64,000 bases of DNA. Origin: Bradysia coprophila. Its lineage: Eukaryota > Arthropoda > Insecta > Diptera > Sciaridae. Every line of letters starts with the position of its first letter. Position 1 is the first letter of the stretch. The translations under genes were made by a program, and so were the position numbers. The notes under the pieces are model-generated. The model ran no database searches and was not told where the DNA came from. It saw only the letters and a list, made by a program, of their open reading frames with translations. The stretch covers positions 12,450,501 through 12,514,500 of the forward strand of contig NW_023503608.1 in assembly GCF_014529535.1 (NCBI RefSeq), given 5' to 3'. Of the stretch, positions 1 through 15,200 are shown in pieces.

Positions 1-3000
1 GTGTTTAATTTTGTAAAAATTTTTGGCGAAAGTGAATTGAACGTCGAGTTTAAATACCTTGGCTAATGTGTTGCGGTAGTTAGGTAATACTTTTAATCAA
101 AATGATAAAAACATCATCGCACAATACAAATAACTTATTACTTATGCACGCCAGGTCATCACCTATATTACGTTTTTTCATTTAAAGTTTTTGGTAAATA
201 CATTTTGGTAGGTGATGAATGGTTTGGCAATAATTTTATATTCATATGCATGCACCGACCGATTTTCGTTGAGTTCATTTAGACAGTGACTTATTTATGT
301 CAGTCGTTAGGTAGGTTACATATATTTCGGTGGAAAAAAATCTTGATGGATGGCAATAAATTTGCAGAGGAAAAATTGCGAAATATTTATGAAAGAAAAA
401 AATATTCACACAACGGTCGTGTCGGTATGTTTGCATAGATTTTTCTATATAGGATCAATGAACAGTTGTGAATGTGAACAAACATCACCAGAAACTGAAT
501 TAATCATTAGTCGAAATTTCGTATTGTTCAAATTACGTTGAACTGTTTGTCTCGGCTAGGCACAAAATAAAAACCCAATCGAGTTGATCTTGACATCTTA
601 ATATCACAAAGGAAAGAAAACAAAAAACACAACCGAAGTTCTATTGACAATATTATTTATTGATATGAAATAGAGTTTATTTATGTCATTAGTTAAAAAA
701 AAAGATCTTGAAAGCTCAAATCAACCATTATATAATCTAACCGGTTTCAAGTTTGAACCAAAGTTATAGGCTTTATCTCTTTCAACAAAAATGTAAACAG
801 TGAGTTTGAAATTATACGGAAGATGAAGTTAAATGTTTGTCAAACAAAGCTTTAAAAATTAATGCTGTATAAAGACGTGTTTACCTTATATTAGCGTCTC
901 ATATTTACCACACACTGTGTACATCTCTTTATATATGTGTGTAATGCACTTAGCTAATTGTTTTCCAAAGTTTTCAAAAGATTTGGATTTTGTGGTTTTC
1001 TTTTTCCTTACTTTCCATTATACTGCACTCTCTCTGCTGCCGCGGTGGTGTTGCGGTTAAATTATGGTTTTAACTTGCGAAAACTTCCAATTAGAACATC
1101 TACAATGCAAGTTATGAACCGAAAAATTGATATTGTCAGTGATGTATCTGAATTTAAACTGGTATTTGCTTGTAACCAAATCTGCCCGGATAAAATACGA
1201 AGAATTCAATCGGAATGTACTTATTGGAACAGAAATTTTAATTCAATTATTTGATGGATCGATCATCATCAGCATATATTTTCCGAGCATTATAACGAAA
1301 TGGCTGACATTCAAACAAGACAAAGATTTTAATACCATCCCAAGTTATCCCATCCGCATATAAGAATTTATTTTCCAGCTATCTCACGGTAACCTTGAAC
1401 GATATCAATCAACTCAATCCTCTACTTTCTTACACAATCAAAAGCGTCTAATAATAAACAACCCAGACACTTCTATATAATATATTGAAGAAATCCAGCA
1501 TCACCAACGTAACGTAATAACATCAGCACAAACACTGAAATCATAGAAATGTTTTATGGCATCTATAAAGTTCCATACAAACGGTATAAGACCGAATCAA
1601 AGAAAACTGTACGTACAAATGTATATATCTGTTCGACCTTTTTCTCCACCCAAAAATTTCCCATGAAAACTTTCTCTCAAACTCTCCATTTCGTTGATTG
1701 CCGTTGAATGTCCTTAAGTTTCGTTATATGTTTATCCACATTTTTTTTATACCGCACATATACCCGTCTGTGTTGCTTTATTTCTTCCATAAAAGTATGT
1801 ACAATTCACATAAATACCAGCCTTTATGTGCTCAATATTATATAAATGGGGGCGCTGCACCCTTAATTCGATCAATACGGCTAGACGTTGTATATTTCCT
1901 TTTTCATGGTCCTGCATTTATATGTCGACATATCCAATCCAGCCTGTTCGAAAATATATTCGGTGTATATAAAATAAGAGAGGCTCAACTCTCACACACA
2001 TTTATGTACAACAGAATTTTGTTAAAATTCTCTCCAGAAACTTCCCATCATCACCCACCCCACTTCCACATTAAGTCTCACACCACAGATCTTTGTCGGG
2101 GTGTCGACTTTATGAACGAATTTAGCATTCATTGAATAGTGGGTTGGATTGGATGAAATGAAGAAGAAGAAGAAAAAAAAAACGTTATCGTCATTGTGAT
2201 AAAGCACGCGATCGTCTCTTCAAATATTTTAACAAAATAATGTGTATACGAGAATTATTATGGGGCGACTGTGGGTGGCTTTATGGAGAGTGAAATTGAG
2301 TTGAAAAGAAAAATGTAGCTAATGTATTTGGGAGACATTATAGGAATGACGATGCATATAGGTATATTCGTCTACAGACAATTTCCATGTGTAACAAGAC
2401 GATTAGTCTATAATATGCCAGAGGAAAACACCGTGTACTGCCATCGAACAATTTTCATGTTGCATTATATATGGAGCATAATTGTGCGGCGGTTGTCGGT
2501 TGTGTGTTTGAGCTATATAACTTTTCCACATACCGTTGCTTTCGTTAGACATAATACGTGGGTTAACACTTTGGGAGCTGTATGTTTTTCGGTTTTATGT
2601 GAAATAGAAAGTGAAGTTTATGTGGAAGGGACGAGGTAAGGGATTGTTTTAGGTGCATTGGCTTCTCGATGCTTGTGTGAAGAGAATTTTTATTATTATT
2701 GTATTCATTATACCAAACGCAACTGAGGCATTCTGAGATGGTTAGATGTAAGGTTTACGTTTATTGTTGCTGTGGGTAGTCTTCGAATTAATTTAAAATT
2801 GCACGTTCAGTGAGGGTTCTTTATGTAATTATTATTTTTAGCCGAAAAGATACACGTCTCGATTGCGATATAAGTTCATTATTTAACCTTTTAGACGCGG
2901 CAAGCGCAACGCAACCACAATATTCAATCTACTACTTCATTTGTTCAAGGTATCTCCGAGTGTTTGATACTTAATCTATCACTTCAATATTTTTACCACT

Positions 3001-3258
3001 AATTTTTGCTATGTATAAGAAAACACTAACCATAGCTCATAGTTGTATACATGTCGTTTCTGTCTATAGCAGATGATTAGCTGTTTCTATTTACGTCCGA
3101 GCTAAGAGTTGAAGCTAAGAGAAAACCAGTCTGTATATGATTAGTCTAAGCTTCGGATGGTACGAAGTGTTGTCAGTAAAATTGAAATTAACAAAAGAAG
3201 AAAATTTAAGTCCATTCAATACCTTCCATTTACGTTAAATTTTCTGTTTTTCTTTCAG
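1..3258. other. non-coding DNA upstream of the first visible Eip74EF exon
   Basis: I see no convincing exon here. The open frames present are short, AT-driven and without family resemblance. Because the exon at 3259 begins in mid-codon, this stretch must be intron of Eip74EF, at least in its 3' part. A GAA-type simple repeat sits near 2161-2180. Upstream exons of the gene (the isoform-specific 5' ends known in Drosophila) are either outside the window or not recognisable here. Confidence 0.6.
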
Positions 3259-6200
3259 TAGACACCGAAATACCGTTAATAAAACAATCTCCAAGTCCTC
3301 CGCCACATCAACAACGAGTAGTCCTACAAATAAAAACTGAACCATCCTCATCAAATGGACAACATATATCACATCGACCATTGCTGCACAATTTGCTGAG
3401 CGGTGCACCAATTCATACAACACCATACCATCGGAATTATTGTACGTCGAGTACAGGTAAGTATTTATTTTTCTTCGGCGTAATTAATTGAATTCTTCGC
3501 TCATGATTAGCACGGCAAAAATGTGATGCTCTTCGGTTTTACCTATGCATAATGGTTCAAAATATATAAGAAATTATACGCTCCAGCACAAATCGATTTA
3601 GAAATGTCTGTTAAAAAAATACCCAACAAAAAAAAATCACCTCATTAAACACGGAACAAGATTTAAATGTACCTCAACAACATGTCATTTGAAACCCTTT
3701 TCCATTATGTTCTTTTCTGAAATTATTTCCTATCATTTTTCCCTTCGAACGCACTGAGAAATTATCATATGCTGCTGACCAGTGACCATTTTAATAGAAT
3801 GAATATATTTCAATACCAAAAAACCTTCTCGTATGCAGAAGATGATTATTTTCTGCATTTCAGTTTGTTAGATACTCGTACACGTATTGAATGTCCAACA
3901 CATTGGCGGGACAAAAGGATGAATATGTGAATAGAATAAGGAAAGAACTGGTCAATGAGCACTGACCCTAACTGACCTTGATGTTTTTTGTAATAAAATG
4001 ATTAATGGCATTTAAGGTATACCTGAAGGGTTTGCATACAGCAAATCCATTTGATATGTAACCAGAAAGTGAAGGGACAAAAAAAACTCGAATACTACAG
4101 TCACTGAAAAGTAGGTTTTCGAGGAGAATGTGTGGAGTATATGAGACATATGTAGGAAATAGTTTTTTTGTTCCGTACGGCAGTGGATAAAAGGAAGTTA
4201 AAAACGTGGAAAAAGCCGGAATTGAAGATTAAAATGAGAAATGAACATTTTTGATAGGTACACAATGCCAACAGATAATATTATGGAAATATGGTTTGGT
4301 TAATATTTCATTTTGTGATGAATAATTGAACGGGTAATTTCAATGCGTAGTTTTTATTCCTCGTTTGATATCATTTCGTTTTTTGAGTTCATTCTCTTTA
4401 TAGTGAACATTACAACGAATTATAGTCAAACGATTTTTTTGCCAAATATATTTCTCTGATTCAATGTGGAACAAAAGAATATTCTACAACCGTTGCACCT
4501 TGACTAGTACTCTCAAAAAGTTTAAATAATTTTCAAGTTAAAATCAAAATTTATTTTTCGATACATCAAAATCACCTAAAAGCCCAAACATTATACAACG
4601 CATGCAATGCATGTTCACATATTCATAAAAAAATATGCAAACATTTTGTTAGAATGACTCATCTGCACACACATTGTGTTACATTATTCGACAACTTGCA
4701 CTTTTGTATAACATTTTCAACACATCATAATATATTTGAACATGATCGATCTTTGCGTCTGGCAAGGACAGCATAATGGAGAGACACGGCACAGGCCACA
4801 CAAACAACAACAATAAACATCGACATAAAAGGGGTTAAGTTACTAAACACTCAATATATTTTCGAATATAGATGACACAGATGCATTTAAGTTGAAATAA
4901 TTTAATTTTCCACATTATTTATGAAAAATAATGGAAATAAAACCGAATATTTTGTGTATGCCACGAAAATGGAACTTTTATGCAAGCTAATGCAATATAC
5001 ACACATTGAGTGTGTTTGAATAAATATTTGGCCCTTTTGTGTGCAGTGTACCGTCTGCAAAAACCATTCAAATGGATTTTAGATTTGCAAGATTGTAGCC
5101 TATTGTTTGCTGAAAGGATTATTGACAATACTGTTGTGTAAAAGATCTTGTGGGCAGATGGACATCTCTATTAGTTGGGTAAATAACATTACAAAAGGAT
5201 CAATAGGTGCGGGTGTTTTTATTCAAACTGATTATGTTATGTGATGTACGGACGCAATCTAACATTATTGTGTCATGGTACTTTTATACGCACAGATTGC
5301 AATTGTAATATGCTCAATGAAATTTACTTTTGTAGGGAAAAGGTGAAAAAGGGGTTTTGTCTGCGTTGAAAACGAATGGATTGACAATGCATTCTTTGGG
5401 CCAGCAACTGCTCGATAATTTTCGAAATAAATTTCCACTTATAATCCTCGGATTTTATAACCGTCCAAACAAAAATATTTAATTTAATGCGCCAAATCCA
5501 CTAAAAAAGCCATAAAGGAAACTGGTTCCATTTAATATTCGCTTTATAAAAACAAAATCCAATTTTTTTTGTCTTCAGTTTTCTACCTCATTTATAACAT
5601 TTGATTATCTATAAACATCCACGTCATATAACCCTTTGAAATCACACGTAAAATTATATACAAACAAAAAAAAAAGGAAGACGATGCCCTGATGCGCGTC
5701 GCACTATTTTAACTAATTTTTTTTTTTGTATTTGTTCGACTTGCTTAGAATTGACCGTTGGTCAAGCGATGAATCAATTTGGAATATAAACTAGACATGT
5801 GTGCTTTATGGGGTATTATGCAAAAGGATAGTTCGTCTTAAAGTAAAACTAGGGAAGGGAACTTATAATGTATCTATGGTCATGAATGAAACGAAGATTT
5901 CGTGAGAAATTTTTAATCATAGAAACACCCTTGTCCCTCATGTGCTACCTCATATAAATTTTTTTAAATATTCAAAATAGAGGTGTTTGTATGTATAAGA
6001 TGTTGTAACCCCTTTTTCGGTTATGCTTAGGATCGGGTTGCGTTGAATGATTATAAATATTGTCATTTTTGTGGCGAACATTTTCAATTAAGTAACGGTT
6101 TCGAGTAATCGAAGTTCGCGTGATTTTAGTCGCAATTCGACCAAAAAACCTTCTGAAAACCATCGACAGAAACGACAAAAATACATGACGGTTTAAACGA

Positions 6201-9200
6201 ATGAAGTAATAGATTGTGTGCATTAAACTTTGTGATATGCTTTAAACATTAGAAGTAACAGATGAATGTTTGTCGTTTCTAAAAGGCTAATTTGTTTCTC
6301 ACACGAACAGAACATTCTAAAGATTCAACATCCTTAAAAGAAGAGGATGTTGAACAAAGAAATGTGTATTTCCTTGTAGACTTTAAAAATGATTTCGATT
6401 GATGTAATAAAACGTTTAAAGTTTCACTATAGCGAATTAATATTTAAAGAAAAAAAAAATTATTCAACGGTTGACCCAATTTCACAACTATAGCTCAAAA
6501 CATTATTTCCTCAACACAATAAGCGTCCTTATTTCTCTCCGTGAAGTTTTACTTTCAAACGAATTCATGTCTACCCATGTATATAATAACAAACTGTTGC
6601 ATCCGAGCTGCATGCAAACAACGACACAATACGCAAAAATTCACCTTTTTTAATCTAAAAACTGCATTAGAAAAATGCACAAAGAGAAATGAAGGGGTTT
6701 TTATACCTGGCGAATATTTTCTGCATCAAACTCTACTTCAATAAATTAAGGACAATATTATTTCACAGATTTCACAGCATGTGAATTTCATTTTGACCCC
6801 TTCGTAATAGATGATTTTTTTGCTGCGGCATTGTCTGAAATTTGTAAAAACGTCTACCTATCGCCTAATATTGAGTGCTAAACTCATGTTTAAAGGATGT
6901 TTATCAATGCGTGGTTTTCATCAACATCAACTTCTATAGCCCAGACCAGACAGTAGAAATATTTGATATAAAAGCAAAAAAAAGGGATTTTGTTGTTTTT
7001 TATACAAATGTCCTAGACCCAGACTCTTTTTTCTGTTGTTGTTATTACTTTCGCTCCAAAAACTCTTAAGTTTCGCTAACGATTCATGTATTGGGAATCA
7101 ATCAAACGACGTTACTATAATGTGTGTGTACGAAAAAAAGGATCATCTTTTCATTTCAAAAATAGAAAATTCATAATATTTTTGATACACAGGTGCATTG
7201 TGCCATTGATCAAAAATAAAAATTTATAGAATATAAATTCCTGATACCGAAATGTACGTTTGTAATGCATTTACCTTTTGCGATGGCCGGATGGGATGCG
7301 GGCAGATGATATTTTTATATTACAAAAAAAAATATAAATAAAATTAATATTTTTGCCTTGATCAACAATCCTTTTCTTTTGTTAATTTTTGATTTCAGCT
7401 GAGCATAATATCAATTTTTATTATTTTCATTTTTGCACTGTAATGGCACATGATATTTTTGGAAATGGTAATATTGTGGGAAAATTTCACTATTTCATAA
7501 AACGACCATATATATTCTCATCAGCATTACAATGGAGATGATCCAGATGTTTTGGTTTTCGTTTGACAATTGAATTTGTGTAACATTAGAAATCACTTTT
7601 AATTTTACTGACGGATTTACTTGAAAACAAATTAAACAACCGAATAGCATCATCAACAAACCACTTATGAGTCGAATTTTTCGCAAAAATGGCTGTTATA
7701 GCAACCGTTTTCGGATTTAGCATCTACATTCAATGTCTTTGCCCTTTTAATTTACGAAAAATAAATAAATTCCAGGTTCTCTCCCGCCAAGTCCAGCCGA
7801 TAGTGGCGTATCAGATGTAGATAGTTCAAGTTCCGGAGGTCAACCATGCAGCGAAGAATTGAAAGCACGCCTCGGATTGACATCGCATTGTCCACAACAG
7901 CAGAGCAGTCATGTACCACCTGGCACATTTTTAAATCCAAACTTTTACCACAATTCACCTCCACTTAGAAATCTTTGGAACAACAGAAATGTACAATGTA
8001 AGTACACCGATTATGTTAAATGAATTTATTTTTAAAGAAAGAAACAAAAAAATCGAACCAACCACATATTGGAGAGAATGAGCACATTTCAGCGAACCGA
8101 TTCAAAAAGATTGAATAAATTTACGTCAATTTGTGTTTGATTTAAAAATAGTCAGTTCTCACGAGTAAACCATGTTGCTTCCGCCATCACATACATTCCA
8201 TTTCAAAATGTTGTTTTTTCTTTTAATTTTATTTAAACAACAGTTATATTTAGCCTTCGATTATCTAATTTCATTTTTAGTTTTTGCGGAAAAATTATTT
8301 GACAGGGTGACTCACGGATTGTTGAAAGAGGCTTGATTTTGTGAAACATTACTCAATTGATTAGAAGTGGAACGAGTTAGTGACCTGCCCCTTCCATTTG
8401 TTCAATATAATTATCAAGTTCATGGTTGATCGCAACTTAAGCTCTTAATTTTGTTGACATAAACGAGTTTACTGACGCGGTTATTGTGGTTAAGTTGATA
8501 AATTGGCTGCTGAGACTGATAATAATTATACAAGAAATCCATGTCCTATAATCAACATATTGTCTTCAAATGTCCTTTTGCGGTAAAACTTTTCATATTT
8601 TCATAATTAAATTTTTGCGAGAAGGGTAATGAAAAATATAGTTTAAGTTGACAAAGCTATAGAAACGGATAATTTTCCTGTTTTTAAAATAGAAAAATTG
8701 CATTCCGTAGAACACTATAAAAGTCAATGCATCCACTTCACACTAAACCTCATTCCGCATAGATCTATAATTTACTTAAGTAGCTGAATCGAGAGCTAAA
8801 TGCATCTCGTATTCAAACAATTTTTTTTGTTTTTACTTTTCCTCTTATTTTTTTCTTCTTCTCTATATTGTGAGCGTACATGTATCGCGTGCTTATATTC
8901 ACGATTTCCGCTGAGATTTCATTTTCAATGTTATTTTCGAGTTTTCTTGTAGTAAAATGTATGCAAACCTGAATAGAGAAAATATCAATGTGTAAGACAT
9001 TTCGATGAAAAGAAAAATAAAAGGAAAAAGTTGTGTGAACTTCAACGTTCCGTAAGAGTCTTTTTGCATAGATCAAATAACAAGTAATTTATACTGACAA
9101 GCCAATTGCTAAATTCATATAAAGAGCATGCATTCAACAAGATTAAATATGTTCGCTACAACAGAGATAGAGACTGATGAATAAAGCTGGTTGTTGTTCG

Positions 9201-12200
9201 ACTGTTATTACGTTGAGTTTTTTTTTTCAAATAATTTTTTGCTTGACCCAAATCCTCAGACGATACAATGTTTATTGCAAAATGAGTTTTCATTTGCAAA
9301 TTAAATAGCCCCATAAAATTATTAACTTTTTTAGAATCGTAATTAACGACGATGCTCCCATTGGATAAATAATATTGGCGTGATTAAAGGCAAAATGTAG
9401 GCCGTGCTTAGTTCCGTATCATGTTTCTTTAACTCACGAAGCACTGCTTTTGTCTTGATAAATCTTAGTCTACTGTTTTTCTCTTACACTTTTTTGTCAT
9501 TTCCTGAAGATGATTCATGATCATGGTTTAAGAATTAATTCGGAGCAAAATTTCGGAGAAACCCAGAGCTGACTCAAGTATAAATGATAAATGTTACTTC
9601 CTACAGAGTTACCGACTTTGTTACTCTTCTACAAACGTGTCGCGATGGGTTATTGCATCTAGTGCAAGATTACTTTCAACTCTTCATATATATGTATACG
9701 TGTGTTCACAAAGTTTAGAACTGAAGTCTACAAACAAAATGCAACGGGTTCAGTTTCCTCAATCGGTATCGATAATAATAATTGAATCTGTTATCTCTTT
9801 TGTTCATCGTGTTTCATTTTAAATCTTGTACTTCACTAGTTTTAACATACATCTTCCCATATAAGTGACCAATTGCCAGAGGTCAGTACTTATTTTTCCC
9901 ATTGATGGTGATAACAAATGATTATCCGTTTCTGAAAGGTCGACGATTTTTAAACCTTTTTTGTTAAAACAAACAGAACCAATGACTTTATATCCGCTAT
10001 CACATTTTCGCAAACATACTTGCCGGTTTTTTCTCATATATGAAAAAGTAATAAATCTTTATTTGCAATTTGCAAATAATCAAAGATTATTTTGACCAGA
10101 CAACAGAGGTTATTTTTATTATCTAAATTTTGTCGTAACTTTTTCTTCCATTTCAACCAAGTGTTACGATAGTGAGAACTCTAAAATCTGTCAATATAAA
10201 GTGTAATATATACGTCTACTCTACTACACACATATACGCACATTACAGTGCCTTGCTATTGCGCTAAAAAGAAATCGTTTGAGGAAGTTTTATATTAACA
10301 TTTATAAATTTGTTTTGCTAAATTGTATAATAGATGATAAAATAATTGTGTGTCTAAGCGATAATAAAGTGCTCGGTGTTTTTAGGATTTTCAAATTTGT
10401 TACGAAATGAGTGCGTTTTTTTTGGTAAAATGATTCTTCACACCAACGAACCAACGTTCACACACCATGCAAGTGAAATGTTGATAGTGATTGCAATATC
10501 TTATCAAGTTTTAAAATTAGACTCACTAAATTTTCATTTTGAATGTTGCCGTCAGTGATTGTTGATTCGAATACAACAACAAAAAAACTCGGTAACATTG
10601 CAATCCATCAATTATTAAATTAAATCTGAATGTTTGTTTATTACAAACATTTGTGGGGAACATCCATAAATGAGTTTTCATGACATTATTTAACCACCTT
10701 CACCTTTCGTCATATAAAACAAAAAATTGTGAGGAGAGCCAGATTCATTTAATATTTTAAAAGAATCGGATTTATGGATGACACAAATTCAATTCCTCAA
10801 TTTGGTTTACTCTCGAACCAATTCATTTAAAATCTAAACTTCAAAATTCTAATAAGACCCACTCTTACATTCAAAATTTGTTTGTGTATGTAGACAGATT
10901 TTGTGGGAAGGCTAAATAACGAATTGTACATACCTACTTTCGAGCTATAAGCGACTTTGAAGAAGATGCACAATATATATACAAAATCAGATATAACAAT
11001 ATTAACCGCCCTTCATATATGGCTTTCGTAGAAATGATTTGAGAGTGCTCACACATATATAATTAGGATAGAAAGGAAGAAGAAAAAAATGGTAAAGGGT
11101 GGTGAACTGACTTTTAGAATTATATACAAATGTGTTATTTAAAATGGAGAGGTCGCAGGTAAAATTGAATCATTAAATGCTTGTCGAATAAGAAAATGTT
11201 CTTTTTTATGGTCCTTGTTTGTTATGAAGATACGTCAGAGATCAGAATAAGAGTTTCATACTTCTTCATTTCGATCGTTTTTTCTTTGAGAGAACTCTCG
11301 AACATATCTCTTCATCAAACTTAATATCTTGTCAGTATCTAGATCAACACGAAAGATTGCATTTGTTTTATGAAGAAATCATATTTAAATTCTAAATGAA
11401 AGTGTGGAAGCAAAACGCCCACAATTAGGTAGGATCGTCTTCGGTTGAAAATTCTTTCAAGAAAAGTTCTTGCATAAAAACTCTCTCTCATCTATAAAAT
11501 ACGTTACAATAAAAAATGGTGCGCAATACATATACCATATCGAACCAGACTATAAGGAATGTGGAATTATTATTAATCGTTTATACTAAATTAATACTCT
11601 GCTACATTCCGACAAATATTTATTTTAGAGGCATATGAGATCTATGAAAACGTTTTTTATGTGCGAAATCAAAAGTTGATTTTATTTCTTTACCACATCG
11701 ATAAGGCTTTTGTTTAGAAATTATTGCAGAATTTTTTATTTACTTCTTTTATAAACATCATTTCATTCGTATGTGCCACAAAATTTTCACGATTGCTCGT
11801 CTGCAACGGAGGTTGGTCAAATATAATGATCAATTTCCCGATATATAAAATTTATCTTTAGACATATAATACTCTCTGCAACTATCGAGACTTCTATTCT
11901 TTTTTTTGATCATTAATTTTTTTTTTGCTTCTTTATTTTATATAAATTTTATTTTCGTTTATATATAGAGAATTCACGTTCAATTTCATTTAAAATATTT
12001 CATTTCTCCTTCTAATGCGCACAGTCTGGTTATTTTTATACATCTCAGTTGTGTGCAGCAGTATAAAGCGTTTATTGGTATGGAATATACATAACAATTT
12101 TAAACAACAGCAGCAACAACAACACCACTCTCTGTTATATTTTATATTTGCACACATAAACATAAATAAAATAGCATCGGTACTAAACCACCGCACCGAA

Positions 12201-15200
12201 AAAGATATATGTGTTATGTGTTATGTTGCATTCTATACCGTTTGTTTTGTCGTGACCTTCACTGTATGCGCAAAGACGATGTGTCGATGACCACTTCTGT
12301 GACGACGATCATGCACAAAACTGTTTTGTTTTTTTTTTTCTATTTATTTTTTTGCCTTTTTTTTCTGTTTTGATTTAAATTCGATTTGGATTTTCAGGCA
12401 TTGGTAGAAGACTTTTGCAATTTTTGGTAGTCGATAACATGTTGTGTATTTTTTTCGTTGTACATTTTATACATTTCATTCGGATAAGAAGGAAGAGAAG
12501 ATTATTCTGTTTGTCGTTCTTGACATCATTTAACATGTTACGTTATATTTTATGCACATTAACTGAATGAAAAATTCATAAACATAAATTTCCTGTTACT
12601 CGCTTCCATTAATTGAACAGTATATTTCCTATAGTGTTTTAAGTACACTCGCTCCTCACAAAGACTATGATCCAATGTAAAAATAAGATTAGATTTTCCT
12701 ATGGCGAAAGACGACCGACTATATAGCGCTCGTTTATTGAGTAGCTGCTCCTGTAAAATATATGTACTTGCATATTATTATACATTCTATAATGAAGCGC
12801 TTCGATTTTCGTACGAAAACAAAGAAAGGAAGTTTATATTTATTGCGGTTGAAATCATCATGGCCTATACACAACTTCCTTTTAATATGGGTTTATGTTA
12901 ATATTTATACGTCTACCGCTGAATAAAAAAAAATTAAAAAACATACGCAAAAAACGAACGATAAATGAGCGAAAGAAAACTACCATTAAATTATTAAAGC
13001 AGAAATTGCATGAATTTTAGTAGGAAGTCGGAAAAGTTATGATGTATATTATGTGTATATTTTGGGATATCTCGCAATATCTCGTTTAGTTTGTTTTCAC
13101 AATTTTTTCTTTAAAAATAAAGAATATTGACCATCAGAACAGCGGAAAAACGGGTCGTCTATTTATGTTCCATGCTTTCAGCGAAATGGAAGTGTAAAAA
13201 CACAGACGGTTCTTGTGTGTTAACATCGATTGGAAGTTGGCTTTCTAAACAATAGCAATTAAAACAAAGAAAAGAAATTAAATAATTTGGTTTAAATGAA
13301 ACCGACTTCAGATATGCGTTAGAAGAGTTATTGTAGTAGGAACTATCAAATGTTATAATCACATGTCCCTTTATCAATCTATTTTTAAGAAAAAAAGATT
13401 GTGTACAACCATCACACCAGCTCACATTGATCAAAAATATAACATTCATTACAACACTCTCAAAATTGAAATAAAAAACTATTTTTGAAAATTTTCAGTG
13501 GAAAATTTTACGTACTCGAAGCCCGCATTTTTTAGTGCAATTACAACATCTATATACAATCAAAAAAAAGAGCTCTCTGCGCGACTATCTGTGTATAGTC
13601 ATTGTAGGTACATAATAGTGTTGACCGTGACACAAAAAATAAGTGAATATTAAACGAAATGATTTTCAATTTAAAAATATTTGAAATAAATAGAAATACA
13701 TGAGAGATTCTTATCTGATTCTCAACTAATTATCATCTTCTCGTTTCGAATATATATACAACTAGTTAAAATGATTATTCGTTTATTTGAACGATGAATT
13801 ATCATTAAGCATTTTTAATGTTAATCGAAATTAGACGAGAGAAGAAAAAAACAATTCGCACGAGTTACAATATTTTATTATTAATAAAATGTTTGGTTTA
13901 TTTTTAAAACATTATCGAAATGACGGCCAATTTTTCGCTTTTCTAAATGTTTTAACTATTACATGTCGATTGTGTATTGTTATCAGTGCATGAGCGAATG
14001 TGTAATTAATGTACAATGCACTCTGAAATTGTTTGTTTAATAATTGAGAGGAAAAAAGCTATTTTTAATCTACGTGCTTATCCTTGACCTGCCAAGCAAT
14101 TTAATAACGGAAAAGTGAAAATTGATAATTTTTTTCTACTCAGAAATAAATTTAGAGTGAATATACGCAATGCATGGTGAGAGACGTCGATTTATTTAAA
14201 TCATTTTTTTGACTTTCGTTCAAAAAAGTTAATCAGTCGTTTTAAGCTTTTTAATGATTTCATCCGAGGCATTACGGAATAGTCATCTTTTATCGATAAT
14301 TATGACAAAAATGAGCGTTGCGCTCTGACTAGCACTATTTTATTTAGTAAAATGTTCGTTGAAACAAATGAAGTAAAAGATTTCGTATCAAAAAATAATA
14401 AACGATACTTGAAATACGTTTTTTGTTTCTTAAAGGTTACGAAGAAACTGACATAAAAACATTGAATTATATCCAGACCGCTTCAGAATAAAAAAAATTA
14501 ATCTGATTCCTTGAAATAAGCTCAATTTTTAGTTCATTTGATGCGTTTAATGCATTCTACAGGTTTAATGGTCAATCATATTTGAGTAAGTTTTTAATGC
14601 CCTGATGAAAACTGAAAAATCTTTTACAAAACCATGCAATCATGCATGAGAATCCAAGCCCCTAGTCGCATCCTTTACAATAACACGGTTTCGATCGTTC
14701 AATAGCAGTCAAACGACTTCAGAGCCTATTTATTAAATTATATGATTTTCATATCCGCGATCGTAGCTCTTCAATGTGCATAAAACAACATCTACACAGA
14801 CATTATTCCGTTGATATTTTAGATACACACGTTCGTACCCACTACCCAATACATAATAAAACTGCTGCAGCAGCAATAATTTACAACGAAACAAAAAACA
14901 TATAAATCGCGTCTACCAGGCAAAACTCTTCGCTTTTAGAGGAAAAAAAACGTAATCGAGTTTACAAAAACATAGAAATGGAAATGGTTTGACTTACCAA
15001 ATAATGTCTAACATTAGCAAGAAGCTGCGCTGTGCATCTTCAAGATTTTATTTTTATTTTTTACGAACAAGAAGAAGACAACGAAGTAGGAAAAGGAAAA
15101 GGTTTCGCGAAGAATATCGAGTTTTATAACTAATATGACCTTCTGCCGGAACGATCACCCTAGAAATCCACTGACACCAACTAATCGTGTTATGCAGTTT

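Noticed and set aside
1698..2135. 145-aa + strand open frame upstream of Eip74EF
   Set aside because: Composition follows AT-rich intron sequence, there is no family resemblance, and the real gene is spliced over the region.
12104..12123. Poly-glutamine-like CAG/CAA run in Eip74EF intron 2
   Set aside because: Looks like an opa-type coding repeat, but the frame around it is short, without suitable splice context, and the flanking exons already join in frame without it.
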